A DNA stretch of 22,775 nucleotides from HXMU1420-2 sp040830545 (lineage in GTDB: Bacteria > Pseudomonadota > Alphaproteobacteria > Rhodobacterales > Rhodobacteraceae), in NCBI GenBank assembly GCA_040830545.1, contig JBFOMB010000069.1:1-22775 (forward strand), given 5' to 3'. The notes below the pieces were generated by a model. That model saw nothing but the letters and a program-made list of their open reading frames with translations, ran no database searches and had not been told where the DNA came from. Numbering within the stretch: position 1 is the stretch's first letter; each line of letters starts with the position of its first letter. Shown here in pieces: positions 21,265-22,775 of this stretch. Made by a program: the position numbers and the translations under genes.

Positions 21265-22775
21265 TCAGGCCGCAGGACGACCCGGCAAGAGTGCCGCCGC
21301 TTCTTTGCCGCGCAGTTCTTTGCGAGCGGAACCATAAGCCGGCTCGGCCCCTTCGCGCAGTTCCGGGAAGATCTCGAACAGTTCTTCGCGATGCGGTGCG
21401 CTGAGGCCGGACACGGTGCGCTCTGCGGGTTGGAAGCTTTCCGCTTCTACTCCGTTCGCATAGACCACCTCGTGCTGGTCAAAGGCCATGTGCAAATACG
21501 TCACCGGCGCGTCCGGGCGTTCCTCTACAATCGAATGATCGTTGCAGAGCGTAAAGGCAGGGGTCAGCACCCCGTCCGGGTCGCCAAACATCACCTCGGC
21601 CCGCCAATCGCGCACCAGGATGCGGTGCTGGCGCGACACGCGCAGATCGCGGTCGGGCACGCCCTTGGCAATCGCGTTTTCGCGGATCAGAACCGGGCGC
21701 AGATGCGGGTTCGCGGCCACGTAACTGCCGGGGAATGTTGTCGCCCCGATCCAGCGAATTTTCTGTACGCCATGGTCGCGCGTCACGACGCGGTCGCCCA
21801 CGTCCAACGTCTCGATCTCGACTTCACCATTTGGAGTCAGGATCATCGTTCCGGCCACGAAACAGACCACGATGTTGAGCGTATGCTCGGTCGTGACGAC
21901 CTGTTCGCCGCTGCCCGGATTGCCCGGGTCTTCGCCGAACACACTGTTGACCGTGACCATCAGTTCAGAGCCAACCTGGAATTCTTCGCTGATGGGCAGG
22001 CAATCAAACGACCATCCAGTCGGGGTCACGATAACCTCGGGGTCACCTTCATTCAGCGTGATCGTCTGCGTGATCGGATCACCGTTCTCGTCGATGCCCT
22101 CAATCTCGATCTCGAACCGCAGGAAGTCGATGTCGGTCAGCGGTTGCACAATGAAATCAGTCAGTTCCTGGCCGGAGTTCACCTGGACAGCGCCGCCGGT
22201 ATTGTCGATCTGGTTCAAGACCGTCAGTGAACTGTTCGGGCCAAGCCCGATACCGGAGATCGCCGTACCGAAGTCATCTTCCAACGTCTGCAGTTCATTG
22301 TCGAAATCGAGCCCGCCAGACGTCGGGAAACCGTCTGACATGAAAACAAGAACGTTGGTTTCGCTTGTCGTGGCCCCCACTGCATTGAACGCATCAATGG
22401 ATTTGTCCAGAGCGTCGTCAAAGTTCGTTCCACCACCGGGCCCGTTTGAATTGATCGTCTGGAGCGCGGCCGTATATTCCGTCGACTGATCCAATGTGAA
22501 CGAACCGACGACTGTTGCGCTGCCCGAGAAATCTACCAGCGAGATGGAAATCTCGCTCGGGTCATATCCGGCGTCCACATAGGCATCGAACAGGTCCTGA
22601 GCACCGATCAACTGTGCCTGCAGGATCGTTTCTGTTGTGCCATCTCCGTTGAAGTCGGTCCCGGACGAGGCGCCTGTGGATCCCGACGTATCGATCGCAA
22701 TCACGATGTTGATCTGCTCGGCGACATTCGCCCCGGTCGTTGTCGCGGACAGTTCAAAGCCGTCCCGGCCAACCC
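21265..22775 (-). CDS. Secreted-type von Willebrand factor A plus Hint domain protein, N-terminus cut by window edge
   Basis: Seen: about 502 residues open to the right edge and ending at TGA 21265. No start is in view; an apparent GTG at 22704 lies inside the vWA domain. The vWA metal-ion site is complete: IDTSGSTG near visible residue 28, GGTNFDDAL and FMSDGFPTSGG. An acidic beta-rich linker (FEIEIEGIDENGDPITQTIT) follows. The Hint domain runs from VVCFVAGTMILTPNGEVEIE (Cys304, visible numbering) through IRWIGATTF and VSRQHRILVRDW to about 450. Known: this Hint type is common in large secreted, calcium-binding proteins of Rhodobacteraceae, often type-I exported. Composition is acidic with very few Cys. 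Inference: an exported adhesion or processing protein. The Hint domain may self-cleave, but no C-terminal extein-like partner follows. Confidence 0.88.
   Translation of the reverse strand, partial: VGRDGFELSATTTGANVAEQINIVIAIDTSGSTGASSGTDFNGDGTTETILQAQLIGAQDLFDAYVDAGYDPSEISISLVDFSGSATVVGSFTLDQSTEYTAALQTINSNGPGGGTNFDDALDKSIDAFNAVGATTSETNVLVFMSDGFPTSGGLDFDNELQTLEDDFGTAISGIGLGPNSSLTVLNQIDNTGGAVQVNSGQELTDFIVQPLTDIDFLRFEIEIEGIDENGDPITQTITLNEGDPEVIVTPTGWSFDCLPISEEFQVGSELMVTVNSVFGEDPGNPGSGEQVVTTEHTLNIVVCFVAGTMILTPNGEVEIETLDVGDRVVTRDHGVQKIRWIGATTFPGSYVAANPHLRPVLIRENAIAKGVPDRDLRVSRQHRILVRDWRAEVMFGDPDGVLTPAFTLCNDHSIVEERPDAPVTYLHMAFDQHEVVYANGVEAESFQPAERTVSGLSAPHREELFEIFPELREGAEPAYGSARKELRGKEAAALLPGRPAA

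Overview
The window looks like chromosomal DNA from a marine alphaproteobacterium of the Roseobacter group (Rhodobacteraceae). The evidence is the high G+C content, a dmdA-acuI pair for dimethylsulfoniopropionate (DMSP), a trgA-trgB-cysK tellurite-resistance locus, a phr-cfa stress pair, and roseobacter-style intergenic palindromes. Nearly all genes are on the minus strand; the only clear plus-strand gene is a GntR regulator.

Region 1 (1-4731, minus) is a tightly packed acyl-CoA catabolic operon. In transcription order it holds an acyl-CoA synthetase, an acyl-CoA dehydrogenase, a CaiB/BaiF (racemase-like) protein and a PcaF/PaaJ-like thiolase cut by the window edge. Genes overlap or nearly touch. 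The substrate is unknown. The dehydrogenase lacks glutamate at both classical catalytic-base positions.

Region 2 (4732-6538) is a scar of mobile DNA. An IS5-family (IS903-group) transposase remnant, with one intact terminal repeat and a frameshift, abuts the C-terminal remnant of a tyrosine integrase with a damaged active site. A tRNA-Ser(GGA) gene lies 87 bp further on. This looks like the eroded integrase end of an island once inserted at the tRNA 3' end.

Region 3 (6610-15111, minus) is a seven-gene chain: phr, cfa, trgA, trgB, cysK, a large MscS-type channel gene and alaX. Several start/stop overlaps suggest translational coupling. A sequence resembling the RpoE/ChrR-type (singlet-oxygen) promoter lies just upstream of phr, over the stop codon of the preceding gene. 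The theme is oxidative, light, membrane and tellurite stress.

Region 4 (15162-16391) holds a class-V aminotransferase-like gene. A strong intrinsic terminator separates it from region 5.

Region 5 (16523-21086) is a DMSP module. A FadR-type GntR regulator on plus is divergent from DUF2182, DUF1326, dmdA and acuI on minus. The 56-bp divergent gap carries a duplicated 13-bp element with a palindromic core, and the regulator appears to be leaderless. The methionine/cysteine-rich DUF2182-DUF1326 pair between regulator and dmdA is the most intriguing arrangement here.

Region 6 (21087-22775) holds repeats and a probable bidirectional terminator, then a secreted-type vWA-Hint protein gene cut by the window edge.
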